Positions 25,209 through 36,729 of a stretch of 64,000 nucleotides of DNA are shown piece by piece (the stretch's first letter is position 1; each line of letters begins with the position of its first letter). Below the pieces are notes generated by a model. The model saw only the letters and a program-made list of their open reading frames with translations. It made no database searches and was not told where the DNA came from. The stretch comes from Rotaria sordida. Lineage: Eukaryota > Rotifera > Eurotatoria > Philodinida > Philodinidae. The translations under genes and the position numbers were made by a program. The DNA is taken from assembly GCA_905250125.1 (NCBI GenBank), contig CAJNOL010000231.1, forward strand, positions 124,001 through 188,000, written 5' to 3'.

Positions 25209-26200
25209 TTCACGTTGTTGGTTTCATCAATGGCAAGTTCATTGTATAGAAAAATCTAATATTGCAAGATTTAATCCAAGAGCAGTAGCTTATGCTTTTC
25301 TTAGACAATATAATGGAGAAACTTTTGTTAAAGCTCAAAAAGTAAAGAAATCAGTTTGATTGTTTTTTTTATTGTTTGGTACAACTTCTAATTTATTATT
25401 AGATTACTGTTCGGTACAATGATCAAAAAATATGTCTTTGCGTACGTGATTTGATTTGTAAGTCATTTCTTTATTTTTTTTTTGTCCACTATTTTGATAT
25501 ATTGTTCGTTAATGATAATTAGATGGAAAGATCGATAATAATTCGAATAGAATTTCTGATTCAATGGTCGAATTTATTTATCGAATAGGAATGTTTACGT
25601 ATGTGTTTACTTAGTATTGTTAACATTTAATTTTTTTTTTCAATATTTAGTGAGATTAGATGGCCAGCAACAATAGTCAATCAAAAGAATGAAGTAGAAT
25701 CGAAAAATGATAAAAAACAATTGGTGAGTTAGAATTTAATTATCTAAATTATTTATTTCTATAAAGAAAATAGTCAACATTGAACACAATACAATCGTTT
25801 CAAGATGAAATAAGTACACCTATGAACCTTTCGAATATTCATATTGATGTTGATAAGACACCTAATGTCAGTACCTCGTAAGTCGATGAATATGTATTCT
25901 GTTTATTTATTTGAGAATATGTGACAGGATTGTACCATGCACGTCATGCAATGATCGAGATGATAATCAAATTTTATCAGTGACAGAAAATGTCACTAGT
26001 TCATTATGTCAAGATTGTCGAATTCATCGACCAGTCTCCAGTCCACAAAATTTAATTACTGGCAATGGTCAGTAGTCATTTTATTCTTTATTTTCTATGT
26101 TTTTGTTTTAGATACAAATCTTCCATCGAATCATGTGATAGATGATGAGAATCATTGTCGAAGTTCAATTTTTATTTATATTAATCGAATTAAGAGTTAA
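25209..26200 (+). CDS. multi-exon gene of uncertain identity, weak NSF-N-domain resemblance, 5' end missing
   Basis: Seven exons join in frame at standard splice sites: 25209-25341, 25403-25457, 25523-25598, 25651-25723, 25774-25877, 25928-26067 and 26112-26200. That is 670 nt, ~222 residues. No start codon is found: the first exon is open upstream only to a stop. The block IEKSN, AFLRQYNGETF, YNDQKICLCVRDL has the spacing of the second half of the NSF N-domain (EFI-QFN--AF, FNEK--GLLVKDI). No AAA ATPase domain follows. Later exons carry two CxxC pairs (CTSC and CQDC, 28 residues apart), possibly a zinc site. A further exon-like stretch lies at 26366-26403. It could be a divergent or decaying paralogue, or something unrelated. 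Confidence 0.4.
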
Positions 26201-27480
26201 TCATATCATTGAAAACTTTGCTTCTTATAATATTCGAAATTTTTCATGAATTATTGTTGCTTTTAAAAAAAAGTTATTCCAACAACATTAATCAATTTTT
26301 GCTTTGGTATTCGAAGTTTTTTTTTTTTTCTAAATTAAATAAATAATAATTATTATCAATTACAGATCTATTTCAATTAAATAATAGTGAACTGAACACT
26401 TCGTAAGATTTTATAGAAGTGAATTTTCTTTTTAGTTTAAAAATAAATTTAATTTTATATGACTTTTGTTATTCTATACTTTGATATTCAGTTACTGAAT
26501 TGTGATATGTTTTTCTTTTATTGTTTTAAGAGAAACAAGTAAATAGTGTGATTATTTTTAGATCTAATAAGATTTTTCTAAAGGACAATGGCTATCCATA
26601 ACATTAGATATTTCTTTTCTAAGTACTAGAAATAATAGACTCAATTTTATCAATTATTATTTTTATTATACAAATAGATAATGAGCTCCTTTTTTCATTT
26701 GAACAATTTATATATATATATATATAATAAAAAAAGGTGTTTGGATAGTTAAATTTTGATGATTTGACAATAGTGATGCATCTAGCATTTTAGTCATTAT
26801 TGTGCTAATTAAACCGATGACTGAAAGTAATTCTCAAGAATCAATATGGTATAACAGTCTAATGTTTGAATAAATATAAATTTGTTTGATCGTATTAATA
26901 ATAGCTCCATGAATCTGAGTATAAGCTTATTGACAGAATAAAGAAAAATATAATTACAAATAACACATTCTGATGATGCAAGAGTAATATGTTTACGAAT
27001 ACTATTATTATTATTATTATTATTTGTTTATTATATTAAAAAAAAAAAGTCCGATAAATTTGCCAAGAATAAAAGGCAAATAGGACGCAAATAATCAAAC
27101 AAAATTTAATCATACAGTTCAAAAGAATATAAAATTTAACTTCACTTCAAATTTGAAATTGAATCTGTACGATTTTCTTAATTAGCCTATGACTCAGAAC
27201 ATCGTCCTGATTCACTAACTGGATGTTTTTTAAAATAGAGAAGCATCATAAAATAAATCTCTTAGATATCGAAAAATCTTTTTATCTATTAGATGAATAA
27301 TGAAAAACATGTTTCTTGAAGCAAAATTTATTTAATAAATATCTTGAAGAAAATAGTTTTCCAATATCAACTTTCGTGTTTTCAATATTCTGTACTGATT
27401 CACAAATCGTATCATATGGTAAATGATCTTTAAAATCTGGAGAATATGTTCACTTTTTAAATTATGAAATATTCCCTAGA
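26201..27480. other. intergenic, no gene seen
   Basis: AT-rich with a TA microsatellite (about 26710-26727) and an ATT run (about 27002-27023). Nothing coding is recognised. Confidence 0.45.
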
Positions 27481-27500
27481 TTGAAAGGATCGGAGGATCT

Positions 27501-27555
27501 AGAAATAGGAATTCATCTGTGTCTGTCTCTACTATAGTTACCATTTGGTATCTAT
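27501..27555. repeat. dispersed repeat, related to 44884-44945
   Basis: The block shares TTCA(C/T)CTGTGTCTG and following ATAGTTACCATxTGGTATCTAT-type sequence with the arm at 44884-44945 inside the PLC intron. No coding content. Probably two degraded copies of one element end. Confidence 0.5.
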
Positions 27556-27617
27556 TATACGAAATTCGATTACATTATGAAACAATTCTATAAACTCGGT
27601 ATTTCACTGTATATGAT

Positions 27618-27742
27618 CGTATTTCTTCGTATGTGATATGGAGAAATACGATCGTTCATAGTCAGATACTTAGTGAAGCGGAAGTGGTGTTAGAACTCTG
27701 TAAACGATCGTATTTCTCCTTATCACATACGAAGAAATACGA
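27618..27742. repeat. pair of hairpins in opposite orientation
   Basis: At 27616-27651, gatcgtatttct and agaaatacgatc form a 12-bp stem around tcgtatgtgatatgg. At 27703-27742 a reverse-complement version occurs (aacgatcgtatttctcc, then atcacatacgaagaaatac). The two ~38-bp blocks are themselves inverted copies of each other. Confidence 0.65.
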
Positions 27743-27901
27743 GTATAATACTAAGTCACATAAGACGTCAATATACGATGATTGACGGTTGTTGATAAGT
27801 ATGTTTTTTTTTGGACCTGAGATACTTTTAGACATAACGGTCATTGTTGTTAAACTATTAAATAGTTTGATCAATTGTTCAATAGTGTATACATGAAGAT
27901 G

Positions 27902-30113
27902 TGATGTAATAATTATTAAGAATTAGAGAGTGAGTCTGAACATAAGATTATGATAATTATTTTTTTTGCGATAGAATTAGCGTTAGTATGACCAATGGTA
28001 AATAATTGTATTTTTGTATAAGCATACTTTTTATTCTAAATATGATGAAGAAGATACAGAATAATAAAAAAAAACAGATCGTTCTCAATTTCAAGATTTT
28101 TATTTAAATATATTAAAACTTCAAGCATAAAATCTCGAAAATCAATATAATACTATTTGTGAGTGCATATCATAGATAGATTTTCAGAATTCGACATATA
28201 TTAGTATATGATAAAAAGAATTTTTCATTCATCATGATCAACTATCGTTTAAAATTGACAATGAAGTTTTAACAACAAAAACAAGTAGACTTACAAGAGT
28301 GCACCTTTATAGAAAAACCAATAAAATTGCATATAGAAACTGAACTATAATGGCAGCATATTAAAAATCGTTTTTCCTTTATAAACATAGAAAAACAAAT
28401 TTTATATTACGAAAAAATTTGTTTTTTTGCAAAACAAATCTCTGTTATATGTCAAGTCATCTCTTGAATTTATCTAGTATCCCTACTTAATGCATGTTTA
28501 TATCTAGATTCGCCTATATGTATATCTCTATTCAGTAGATAGAACCAAATAAATCGAGTCTTGATTGACGTTGTTTATTCGATAAGCATGATACTTGTTG
28601 GCATTGAAGCCTTATAGCGATATTAATCGATAGTGTTACTAAATTAGTAACATTTCGCAAACTGCAAGTTATAATGACAATTCTTACAATAAACACGTAA
28701 TAAAGTAATCAAAGAAAAAGAATATTTATTAGCCATGAAAATCGATTTAGCAACAAAATATTTAACCATGACTATATCAAAATCATTGTATTGAATTTTT
28801 AATATTGAATATTATTGCTGTTCATGGAAATTTACGTTTAATAGTTATTGAAGGTGAAAATGATAAATAGTTCTATGAAACCTTTAATAAACACTTAATT
28901 AAATAAAAGTTTTTTTAACTGATGTGCAACAGCTTGCATTTGTTTGTTCGTTTTTTTTTTAGTGATGCAAATGATTTATGTGAACATGCTGCAAAGCATC
29001 GAGTTTTAAAATAAACAAATGACAGTGAAAGTAATTTGAAAAAATTTTATTTATAGTTTAATTGACAATAATAGACAATATTAGTGAACAACAAAATATG
29101 ACTGCACTAGAACGTTATTATCTCGAGAATTATATTTATATTTGTAAAATATTAGTTTCTTTTCGCATTATATTACCGATAAAAATGTAGAAAAATCGTC
29201 CGAAATTTGAAATTGTTGAAGAATATTTATTAGAACTTATGACCTTATTTTATTCATATAATCAAGTATCAATATTTGACTTCGTCACAAAAACAAGAGA
29301 TATTTTAAACAATTGTTGGATACATTTCAACTCTTTTTAGACGAAACTTTGAATTAAAAACAAATTTATTACTATGGTTAATTTATTTTTATGTGTTTCA
29401 TAGTACCAGAAAATCAGAAAGCTCATCAAGATTTACAAAAAAAGAATGGTTTCCAACAAAACAAACAATTTAACAATAATTAAGCTTAATAATTCAATTA
29501 TTGTATTAAAGCAACAATCGACTACTATCATTAAAATTCTAATTGCATTCGAAATGAATACTTCATGTCAGATTACTTTCAATAGTACAATCGAAGAAGG
29601 ATTCATCATTGTCATGTATCAAAGAAAGAGCAGAGATAGGACATTAGGTCTCTAAACAAACAGCACTACGTAGTTCGTGAGGATCAAACTGAATAATCAC
29701 TAATATTTGATTCTATCTATGAAGCAAAATAAAATAGTAATTACATTTTTTGCTAAGAGCGTATACATTTAGTTCAAAGTGAAAATTATAAAATTGAACC
29801 AAATATAAACATAGAAACATCAAATTACATATCAATCTAAAATAGATTTTAATCATTTTCGGATATAAATGAAAGTATACCAAGCATACAATCAGATAAA
29901 TAAAGAAAAAGCGATTCGTCGGACAGAACTCTGTCACTTCTCGTTTAAAGAAGATTAGTAATCACTCGTTAATTTCGTATAGGACTATTTTGCCAGAGCT
30001 TTTCTCTTTCATTTTATCACTATGATTTGTTCGTTTAAACATAGACAAGGCACATAGGTGATTCATCCAACAGTCTAGGCTTTTTAAACGAACCAAAATC
30101 CATTCGTTACATA
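27902..30113. other. gene-poor stretch with possible decayed coding remnants
   Basis: Between about 28800 and 29650 (+) short open patches interrupted by stops read like old coding sequence (for example IAVHGNLRLIVIEGENDK near 28817-28870 and MTALERYYLENYIYICKIL near 29099). I cannot name the family. A short palindrome gttactaaattagtaac occurs near 28635. Otherwise nothing recognised. Confidence 0.3.
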
Positions 30114-30694
30114 TAAAGGTGTAAGCCGAGGAGTCGATCGGTGGTGGTGGCGGCTCAAGGTTTTCCATGATCCTTTGTTTTCTTGTAAAAAAAAGGAAAA
30201 GAAATATGACTTTAGTTTACAATCAGATTATTCAATTTCTGACTGATTTTAATCACGATTACCGTAAAATGCGTTTTCTCGAGTTTTTATTTAGAAACTC
30301 AAATTTTTGAATAGTTTCTTAGACTTCTCAGCTCAGCAAGCGGTAAATACAACATTAGAACTCTTTGACACACATGTCATACTGCGGGCTATTATATCAA
30401 ACAATACTTATACAAAAACAATGCTGATAAAATAGGCTACAATCAGTCATTTCTTGATTGAGTCGATTAAAAATTGGTTTTCAGATTTAAAGACAGATTT
30501 CATTTTATTTTAATCAATTCTAAATCACAAAAAGCAGATTTTTTTCGCCTTTTTTTAGTAAAAACATTCACAAAAACTGATTCTGAATTTTCACAATATG
30601 CGAAACCTGAGTATATTTTTTGTGCAACGACTGAGAAGTTTTCGAAAAAATCGGCGATAATGGTGGCGGCTCAGCCGCTCGGCTTACACCTTTA
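30114..30694. mobile_element. 581-bp element with 17-bp perfect terminal inverted repeats
   Basis: TAAAGGTGTAAGCCGAG (30114-30130) is matched exactly by its reverse complement at 30678-30694. Just inside each end lies ggtggcggctca in the same orientation (about 30146-30157 and 30662-30673). The interior has no recognisable gene. It fits a non-autonomous DNA transposon; TA could be the target duplication. Confidence 0.65.
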
Positions 30695-32831
30695 GCTGCA
30701 TAAGTTCATGTAAAACAAAAAATTTACCGAAAGGCTTCACACGATCAAATATATCAATGCTTTCAGTTATAATTCATATCAATAGAAGTTGGAAAGCAAC
30801 TCTTTCATAAATCATAGTAAATAATTCTTTTTACATTCAATATTAAAGTAGAACCATATTTGCTAGATCAAATGACGAAATCAGATAATCACAGTACGGT
30901 ACTTGATGATATATATTGCATGTCGTTATATTAGTGATATACTCTCTGTTGTTTATATTATATCGAGATCAAATTATTTGATTTCCATTGCTTTAGAATC
31001 TTTTTTTAAATTAGCCAGTTTTACCGTTAATCGATCATGGAATGTGTTTGCAACACTAACACATTTAATTAAAAAAGATATTAAGTTACAGCAGATCCTT
31101 TGAACAGATTTTTTAATAGAAAATAAGTTCATACCAACTTAATATATAGATAAATAAGTTCTTGGTAAGAACTTTATATCTGTTTGTTTGATCTGTCTAA
31201 ACAAGAAACTTCTGAGAAAAAGTCATTTCAGAAATATCGTGTCCTTTTATGTTAATACATCAGAATTATATGTGATCGTTCCTTACAAAACTGGTGTGAA
31301 GAATCAATTTTAACTCTTTGCTACACCATCTTGAGAGCATTACCATATGTCATTTCATTTTATTTTCTATTTCAAGTCGATAGAGTATTAATTTGAAATT
31401 TTGAAAATGATACAACTACAAATTTAAGAAATTGTAATATTTTATCATCGAGTCAAACCTTTTCATTTTTAAATTTATTAATAAATTATAAAACTTTTAA
31501 TTCTTTGCTACAGTCAGATAAATTTCATGGTTCAGCAGTGCTATTAGATAAATCATATACTTATATTCATTCTTCATTAACAAAAAAAAGCTTTTGACAC
31601 AGCAAAAATAGTGTGTTAATAATTATGGTGTGTTAGTAATAATAACAATAACACAATTCTGAAACAGTATCCCTAGTATCAAATGTTGAATATTTGTTTT
31701 CTACGAAATGAAATAAAATGATAAAAAGGACTTTGTATCAAATGAGGAAAAAATAAAAAGCGCTGTATTTAATTACTGACATTGATAAAATGTATTTCGA
31801 ATGTATCAATTCATATCATATCTAAATATGATTGTCAAGTCAATGTAAAACAGAAAGAATTAATTAGTGTATTTACTAAATAATAAAATGACAAAATATC
31901 ATCGGAAACCTTTGCTAATGGCATTGTTACATGTCATCATGTCAAAAAAAGTAATCCTACAAAATATTCAGCTGTTAGTGCTATGTAACATTGGTTGATA
32001 TTCTGTCAATGCATTTTGTTATTATATAATTTCTAATGAGGTGATCACGAAATGCAATCCAGATATTATGTTAGTATCTCAAAGATATGAATTAACTACA
32101 AAAATGCCATCCATCTAATATTTTATACAAATTCAATGTGAATTTTACTGTTCAATCGTTTATTAATCTTATGCATAAAATTTTATAGAAAAATCTCAGT
32201 CAAAAAGAAAAAAAGAGATTGTTGTATACGTTAGCAGAATGAAGACTATGTTTAAAAGTTTCGATTATTTTGTATAAAAAAAGGAGATAGTTTAATTTTA
32301 GAAACAGCTTACAAACGAATACAGAATCAAATGAATCTAGAGTGTATTATGAAAATTTGTTATTGATAAGAGACATGTGGTGATACCTCAAAATCTACTA
32401 GAAATCTTTGAATATTTATATTCGTCCGTATCTGAAAATCGTTCGTAAATTTTATCTAGCGAGCATGAGTGTAGATGTCTGTAGGTGGTGGCTATGATAT
32501 AAATGGACATAAGATCTACACTCAACCTGCACCCACATCCAAATCAACATCAATACTCACAGCCACATCTACACTCTATTCAAAGAAAATATTGACTCAA
32601 AAAGAAGAATCAAAATTCTATTATTATCTGTTAGCGTAAAAGTATTGAATCACAAAAGATGTGTAAATCATCTCGCATATCAATAAAAGATAAAACAGAA
32701 GATTGAAGAATTTAATGCTCTAAGCAGTATTATTCATTGTCGATTATTTAGATATCATCAATAGTGGTTTTACCAAACATTGAATCTCGTATCTTGTTTG
32801 ATGTGTAGGAACTAGCATAGACAATGGCTAA
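30695..32831. other. intergenic, no gene seen
   Basis: AT-rich. The open frame at 30903-31103 has no domain. A degenerate CACATC-rich tract lies near 32516-32580. Nothing else is recognised. Confidence 0.4.
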
Positions 32832-33153
32832 TAGGAAGCTACGGGTCCTTCCAGACCCGGACCCGGCCGGCTCTAAAGTTTTATTGTTTTTTTGCCGGGT
32901 CCGAGTTCAACCTTTTATTTTTTGTTGGGCCTGATTGCACGTTTTCGTGAACCTGCTGTTCCCCAGATGAGAAATATAGCAACAAGATATACCTGAACGT
33001 TGAGTTTTTTTCTGAGAGTAACGAATAAATAACTAAAACTTTGATCCTTCACTTGTTCATGTACACGAAGGGTGCCAGATATTCATGGAAAAAACCTCGG
33101 GTTTGAACCTAGCCAGGTCTAGGTCTACAAAAACGTGAACTCACAGCTCCCTA
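32832..33153. mobile_element. hAT-like MITE, copy 2
   Basis: A 322-bp relative of the element at 7870-8099. Ends are TAGGAAGCTACGGGTCC and, read from the right, TAGGGAGCTGTGAGTTC. It is flanked by atggctaa (32824-32831) and gtggctaa (33154-33161), an 8-bp target duplication with one mismatch. Shared internal sequence includes TTGTTCATGTACACGAAGGG and ATTCATGGAAAAAACCT. It is longer than copy 1 by about 90 bp, mainly within the first half. Confidence 0.85.
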
Positions 33154-33387
33154 GTGGCTAAGTTAGATCATATATTTCACGTTATGCGTGTTTCTAAACC
33201 TATTGTTTACTCTGCAATCATTCGATGTGCCAGTCACTCTTATTTATTTCGATGACTCATAGTGAAAATAACAGATAAGATGTGTATGTGCTTGTAATAT
33301 GCCACGTAGCAACATATATAATCACGGTGGCAATATATAAAACATATATACGGATATCACATCTTATTATTAAGCTCTTTTTTCGAA

Positions 33388-33921
33388 ATGGAAGACAAAC
33401 AATTAATTGAAGATTATCTTCGAACTCGACTGCAAAGTGAAATAAATAATGTTCGTCTTTCGTTTATATCGTGTACAATGTCAACTATTCGTTGGTTAAA
33501 ACGATATTCACATTGTTATTCGATCGTATGTTCATTCTTCTGTTTTCCTTTATGGATTCTTATGTTACCAATTGCTTTTGCTCTTGACATATGTATTTAT
33601 TCTATTACATCTATTATTTTTATTATTGCTTTCATCATAAATATTCTATTTGCTCCATGTACACTAGCATATAAATTTTCATCATGTTCAGATGCTTGGA
33701 ATCCTATGAATATTTATCGATACAGTCTAAGACAAGCATTACTTTGGTTTGAAAGTTTTTTAATGATTTTTCAAACATTTTGGTTATGTTATTGTGGTTC
33801 GGGTAATATTGAAGATGGTGCACCGATTTGTTGTACATATTGTTGTTGTATGGAATGTCATAATGCATGCAATCAAGCAACACACATTAAGATAAATGAT
33901 CAACCATGCATTATACTCTAG
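33388..33921 (+). CDS. orphan multi-pass membrane protein with Cys-rich tail
   Basis: A single-exon ORF of 177 residues, not recognised as a known family. Residues ~1-40 are charged and soluble (MEDKQLIEDYLRTRLQSE). Residues ~43-92 are strongly hydrophobic, enough for two adjacent membrane spans, and ~117-135 form a third (LLWFESFLMIFQTFWLCYC). After that comes a cysteine cluster (ICCTYCCCMECHNAC) suited to palmitoylation or metal binding. The frame ends at a clean stop, and codon use resembles the window's confirmed genes. Caveolin came to mind but its signature is absent. The MITE copy 2 lies 235 bp upstream. Confidence 0.65.
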   Translation: MEDKQLIEDYLRTRLQSEINNVRLSFISCTMSTIRWLKRYSHCYSIVCSFFCFPLWILMLPIAFALDICIYSITSIIFIIAFIINILFAPCTLAYKFSSCSDAWNPMNIYRYSLRQALLWFESFLMIFQTFWLCYCGSGNIEDGAPICCTYCCCMECHNACNQATHIKINDQPCIIL

Positions 33922-35108
33922 ACAATCAGATAAACAATTATCGTTACATTTTTCTTCTCGTAGTCAAAAAATTTTACATTAATATTACAAATATATTTGT
34001 GTCTTATCTTTCATATTTTTTATGACACAAGGAAAATCTGTCTTGATACTTACACAAAAGAAAAGAAAGATAAATGTTTCATATCGGACATTATCTATAA
34101 ATAGAATCTCTATGTAAAAAATGCAATAATTTTGAAGACAAATTTAATCTGGATATCTACTTAGTTTTGAATCCTTTACGAAAAAAAAAGCTCATATTTC
34201 AATGAGTAAAATAATTAAAAAGAATGAAATTTGAACCTTTGATCATATCTGAAGAGCTTGACTATATCGATTCAATATAGATCTTTCGATTAGAAAATGT
34301 AGAAAGAAACTTTGTATGAATGCTAAGAAACATTTATGAATTATTCTTGAAGAAAAAAAGAATCAAAACTAGATTGAAAAATATAATTAGTTTCAATAAA
34401 AGTTTACTTAATGTTGATAAATGAGATGAAGAAAGAAATTACCTTAATTTTTTCTTATTTTATAATTGATATGAAAAGAAAAATTGACATGCATCAAATT
34501 TATTAAGAACTCTCGGAAAATAAAGAAATAATCGGTAATACAACATGCAATTGTAACTGAAAATAGAGAGAAAAGATTTGTATTTTCTCGAGATACTTTT
34601 ATGCATTAAAACTTGACAAACAAAAATTTATTTGCTTCATTTCTAATTCTAAAGTAAGTAACAAAAAAGTTTTGAATAGAGAGACTATTTCCATGTGAAT
34701 GAATAACAAAACTGATGGTGGACATTTGCAGTTTATACTATTGACTAGTCAAAATTTTGAACAATCAGTTAAGCGAGACTACTGTGGTAGTATTTTGTTG
34801 TAACGATCAATTTTCTAAAAACATCTCCATCACTTAAAATATCATTGATAATATATATGGCAACATTGAGTTGTTCGAAATGTACTTTATCTATTCTATT
34901 TTACATTTGATTTTTAGCGAATTATATGAGCTTGTTTCAATTTGACTTACTAATTGCTAGTACGTTTGCGTTAACTTATATTTGCTTGTTATTCAGAACA
35001 TATAGTATAGTGGTTAGAATATAAAATATCTTCAATCATCAAAATACATAAATATTGAAAATATTGTAATATAGAAAAAAAAAGTAAATGGACATGTAAA
35101 TTTTAGGA
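33922..35108. other. intergenic, no gene seen
   Basis: AT-rich DNA without a recognisable ORF. The 3' end includes an acceptor-like ttttag just before the ATG at 35109, so a 5' UTR exon of the next gene may be within it. Confidence 0.4.
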
Positions 35109-35510
35109 ATGAATCAGCCTGATACCAAACAACTATCTCCCAAAACAAATATACATATTTATCATAAAATATCGTCACAATCTGCATTTGCAACATCATT
35201 GCGTGACCGTCCTGTTGTATTCAATTCTCAACATGTTGATGATCTCAATCGAAAATATTCAATTAGTTCAAATGAACCAAGACATTTACGAATTGATGAA
35301 GGTAGCCTGCAAATGACAAATGATCCAAATAGTGTATTTTATCGACGTTTAAGTCAACAATTACAAAATACAAGTCCAGCTGATGCTCGTTCGACATATG
35401 AAAAGGAAAAACTGAAGTTTTTTGACCAATATGATTCAAAACTTGTCGAATTTCTCAAAGATCGAGAAGGCAATCTGAAATCAAAATATGACAAAGCTTT
35501 TATCACGTAA
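35109..35510 (+). CDS. hypothetical protein, 133 residues
   Basis: A single ORF of 133 residues with no recognised domain. It is hydrophilic, with no signal peptide or membrane span. The last third is rich in Lys/Glu/Asp/Phe and likely helical (YEKEKLKFFDQYDSKLVEFL). An acceptor-like site, ttttag, lies two bases before the ATG, so there may be an upstream non-coding exon. Composition differs from surrounding intergenic DNA, which is why I keep it. Confidence 0.5.
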   Translation: MNQPDTKQLSPKTNIHIYHKISSQSAFATSLRDRPVVFNSQHVDDLNRKYSISSNEPRHLRIDEGSLQMTNDPNSVFYRRLSQQLQNTSPADARSTYEKEKLKFFDQYDSKLVEFLKDREGNLKSKYDKAFIT

Positions 35511-35952
35511 ATCTTCTGATCATTCTCGGACTATTGATATTTGATCTTCATGTTTTAAAAACAAAATACAACAATAAAATCTGCTCCGCAAAATTGATAC
35601 TACGGTCTTATCATATATATAACAAAATTGTTACATCAGGACATATATATTTAATACATGTATTTATATGAGATAGATTCGACGACAATCCGAGTAAAAA
35701 TGATTGAGAACTTTTATCATTTTAAATTCAATTATTAGTGATGAAAATTATGATCTTGAATCATATAGTACGATTATTCTCGTCAATATAAATATTGAAT
35801 GTAAATAAATAATTTCATTTAAAGGATGACAGAAAAACAACATCGACAAACAACATGCATAAATGTTGAGTTTTCATATCTGCGAAACAAAAAGCATATG
35901 GAAATATAACTTATATATATATGTTAACAGAAAATTGTTTAATCATAGAATA
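35511..35952. other. convergent 3' region
   Basis: 442 bp between the stops of the 133-residue ORF (+) and the F-box gene (-). AATAAA-like signals occur (for example acaataaaat near 35571). No gene seen. Confidence 0.45.
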
Positions 35953-36729
35953 TTATCGTAAAGGAAATACTTGATCAATGGTCAAACATATTTCTAAGAT
36001 TGGATCTCTCTTCAATAAACTGCCTGTATATAAACGATAGGTAGGACGGCCATAACGAGATGTGAAACTATAAATAATATTGTCCTTGTCATCATCATAT
36101 ATTTGCTTATGATAGATAACAGAAATACGCACGTCAAGATAACGAAGGTGAGGTAAATCAATGTCGATAAGATTTTTCCAATTATTATCATCAAGCCAAT
36201 CAACTTTAGCAGTATGAAAATCAATCATAGATAATGTTTCTAAACATTTAAAATGTTTAAGCAATTCTCTACATTGATGAAATGAAAGATTTTTTAGTCT
36301 TTTTAAAATTAAAGTATGTACATAATATAAATTAATTGGAAATTTATTAAGTAATTGTTCATATGAACTATTGTGCCATAATTTAAGTGTATTAATTTGC
36401 CATGGAGGAATGTCAGGTAGAATACATTTGAGATAAAGATTATTTTCTCTAATTGAATGAATAGCAAAACCTCGTATACATGAAAAAGCGATCAATTGAT
36501 TGAAACGTGTATTTAGACCATAGAATATAGTATAAATATCGAACAATGTAAAATAATCAAAAAGTTCCAAAAGTAATTCATTTGGTAATTGTTCAAATGA
36601 AGTATATTTCAACGTACGACATTTTCTTCTCTTGTTACGAACTCTTTGCTCATCTCCAGATGACGATGATGAAAGACAAGTAAATTTTGCACATAAAAAT
36701 TGAGCGAAAGTATGTGATGAATTTGACAT
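35953..36729 (-). CDS. F-box protein
   Basis: A single-exon ORF of 258 residues. An F-box lies at about residues 44-85: FEQLPNELLLELFDYFTLFD followed by IYTIFYGLNTRFNQLI. F-box proteins recruit substrates to SCF ubiquitin ligases through Skp1. The rest (residues ~90-250) is leucine-rich without clear LRR repeats, resembling the many F-box genes of bdelloid rotifers (family knowledge; inference here). The Ser-rich N-terminus contains a basic patch (RVRNKRRKCR). No introns seen; the substrate is unknown. Confidence 0.8.
   Translation of the reverse strand: MSNSSHTFAQFLCAKFTCLSSSSSGDEQRVRNKRRKCRTLKYTSFEQLPNELLLELFDYFTLFDIYTIFYGLNTRFNQLIAFSCIRGFAIHSIRENNLYLKCILPDIPPWQINTLKLWHNSSYEQLLNKFPINLYYVHTLILKRLKNLSFHQCRELLKHFKCLETLSMIDFHTAKVDWLDDNNWKNLIDIDLPHLRYLDVRISVIYHKQIYDDDKDNIIYSFTSRYGRPTYRLYTGSLLKRDPILEICLTIDQVFPLR

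Noticed and set aside
28800-29650. Possible decayed gene
   Set aside because: Short open patches are separated by stops and I cannot match them to a family, so it is noted only in the region description.
33388-33921. Possible caveolin
   Set aside because: Hydrophobic layout is vaguely similar but the caveolin signature and scaffolding motif are absent.
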